From Pseudomonadota bacterium (lineage in GTDB: Bacteria > Desulfobacterota > JADFVX01): a stretch of DNA of 5,221 nucleotides. The notes under the pieces are model-generated. The model was not told the DNA's origin. It did not search any database and saw nothing but the letters and a program-made list of their open reading frames with translations. The stretch spans positions 1 through 5,221 of the forward strand of contig JADFVM010000206.1 of assembly GCA_015222555.1 (NCBI GenBank), written 5' to 3'. Below, piece by piece: positions 4,144-5,221 of this stretch (positions within the stretch are counted from its first letter, which is position 1; each line of letters opens with the position of its first letter). Position numbers and translations under genes: made by a program.

Positions 4144-5221
4144 CCTCTTCAAGATTGCCCTGAGAAACTTGGTGAGATACAAAAGAAGAACGCTCCTTAC
4201 GGCCTCACTCATTACTATCGGTGTCATATTTGTCCTTGTCTTTGTCGCCGTTGCAGGTTCTTTTAAAGCATTGATGATCGGGCAGATAACGGACTCCTTT
4301 CTCGGGCATATACAGGTCCACAAAAAAGGGTATGTGGCGTCAATAGATAGCCTCCCTCTTACGATGAATATGAACAACAAACAGTTTGAAAAGGTGGAGA
4401 GCGCCATAAAAGAGATACCGGAAATAGAGGCTTATTCACCGAGGATAAAATTCGGCGGTATGTTCAGCACCTTTAAAGAGACGACGAATATAAGACTGAA
4501 CGGCGTCTATCCGGAAAAAGAGAGTGTGGCCATGCCTCTTTTCCCCGGAAGGATCATTGAGGGTGAAAAGGCTGTTAAAAAGGGAGAAGTCCTCATCCCC
4601 GAACTTCTTGCAAAGGGGATGAAGGTAAAGGTCGGTGATATGGTTGTCATCGTCGCTACCAACAGGGACGGCTCCGTTAACGGGAAGCAGTTCAAGGTTG
4701 GCGGTCTTGTCGAAAGTGCAACAGGGCCGGGCGGCAGGGACGGCTATATCCATATTGAGGACGCCATGGAGGTTCTCAGGATGACAAAGCCGGAGATCAG
4801 CGAGATTGCGCTTAAAATAAACAATTTTGATAAACTCCATCAGATAAATATGCGTCTCAAAGAGGCGCTTTCAAAGGAAGTGAATAAAGAAGGCAAGCCG
4901 GTCTTCGAGGTGCATACCTGGGAAAAACTCTCGCCATTTTTTAATATTGCCAGGATGATCGAGCTTATGACCTTCTTTATTAAACTTACTCTCATTGCAA
5001 TAGTGCTTATCAGTATCATGAATGTAATGGTCATGGCAGTCTATGAGAGGATAAGGGAAGTCGGTACTATCGCTGCCATAGGGACAATGCCTGAAAAGAT
5101 CCTCGCAATGTTCATGCTGGAAGGTCTATCCCTTGGCCTCTTCGGCGCACTGGCGGGTGATATCCTCGGTGTTGCCATCGTTTATATAATGAATGTGGTC
5201 AAGTTCACATTTAATTTTGGA
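4136..5221 (+). CDS. ABC transporter permease, FtsX/LolE/MacB type, partial (362 residues)
   Basis: The gene begins at ATG 4136, inside the end of the ATPase gene, with a strong AAGGAGGAG site (4121-4129). It stays open to the right edge; relatives are about 400 residues, so little is missing. The N-terminus MLNLFKIALRNLVRYKRRT is the usual cytoplasmic start. TM1 lies at about 19-41 and a large periplasmic domain (MacB_PCD type) at about 42-275, containing FPGRIIEGE and KGEVLIPELLAKGMKVKVGD. TM2 lies at about 279-302, followed by the conserved cytoplasmic ERIREVGTIAAIGTMP (304-319), which contacts the ATPase, then TM3 at about 330-352. TM4 would lie outside. With its ATPase it should use ATP to drive movement of a lipoprotein or other envelope substrate out of the inner membrane or periplasm. 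The partner that would name the system (a lipoprotein-sorting or adaptor gene) is not in the window. Confidence 0.93.
   Translation, partial: MLNLFKIALRNLVRYKRRTLLTASLITIGVIFVLVFVAVAGSFKALMIGQITDSFLGHIQVHKKGYVASIDSLPLTMNMNNKQFEKVESAIKEIPEIEAYSPRIKFGGMFSTFKETTNIRLNGVYPEKESVAMPLFPGRIIEGEKAVKKGEVLIPELLAKGMKVKVGDMVVIVATNRDGSVNGKQFKVGGLVESATGPGGRDGYIHIEDAMEVLRMTKPEISEIALKINNFDKLHQINMRLKEALSKEVNKEGKPVFEVHTWEKLSPFFNIARMIELMTFFIKLTLIAIVLISIMNVMVMAVYERIREVGTIAAIGTMPEKILAMFMLEGLSLGLFGALAGDILGVAIVYIMNVVKFTFNFG

Noticed and set aside
4436..4840. Long minus-strand open frame within the permease gene
   Set aside because: It is a shadow of the permease reading frame, which has clear family motifs and membrane segments; the minus frame shows none.

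Overview
The window looks like chromosomal DNA of a Gram-negative (diderm) bacterium. The evidence is a TolC-type outer-membrane efflux protein, a secreted periplasmic rhodanese, and a LolD/MacB-type ATPase with a FtsX/LolE-type permease. Base composition is moderate, and most starts have purine-rich Shine-Dalgarno sites (AGGAGG, AAGGAGGAG). The gene types would suit a sulfur- or metal-cycling delta-proteobacterium or a relative. That placement is a guess from gene content, not something the sequence proves.

Left part, minus strand (1 to about 1290): a TetR/AcrR-family repressor gene (559-1173, GTG start) is followed, with an ATGA stop/start overlap, by the 5' part of a TolC-family gene that runs off the left edge. 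In front lies a textbook promoter: TTGACA, a 17-nt spacer, TAATAT, and an A-rich tract upstream of the -35. A 22-bp dyad sits exactly over the expected transcription start. This is the layout of a self-repressing, ligand-induced efflux operon. The pump and adaptor subunits would lie beyond the left edge. A possible 36-residue single-pass membrane peptide is encoded upstream on the same strand, at low confidence.

Middle part, plus strand (about 1440 to 3312): three genes run in the same direction. They are a 64-aa YgaP-like (DUF2892) membrane protein with a C-terminal CxxC, an exported single-domain rhodanese with a CRSGGR active loop, and a protein of the pyrroline-5-carboxylate reductase (ProC) fold. 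The ProC-like protein keeps the Rossmann GxGxxA motif and the TPNAP motif. It lacks the GGTT segment and the Ser-rich SGSGPAY segment of real ProC. The first two genes look like a split form of E. coli YgaP, which is a rhodanese-membrane fusion. The gaps around these genes carry several short inverted repeats built on GTTC/GAAC.

Right part, plus strand (3439 to the end): an ABC ATPase gene overlaps by 8 bp the gene for its FtsX/LolE/MacB-type permease, which is cut by the right edge after 362 codons. Together they form a lipoprotein-release or MacB-like export module.

No rRNA, tRNA, CRISPR array, insertion sequence or convincing rho-independent terminator was seen. Nothing here is clearly an undescribed system. 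The items most worth a second look are the divergent ProC-like enzyme beside the split YgaP/rhodanese pair and the well-formed TetR promoter-operator.
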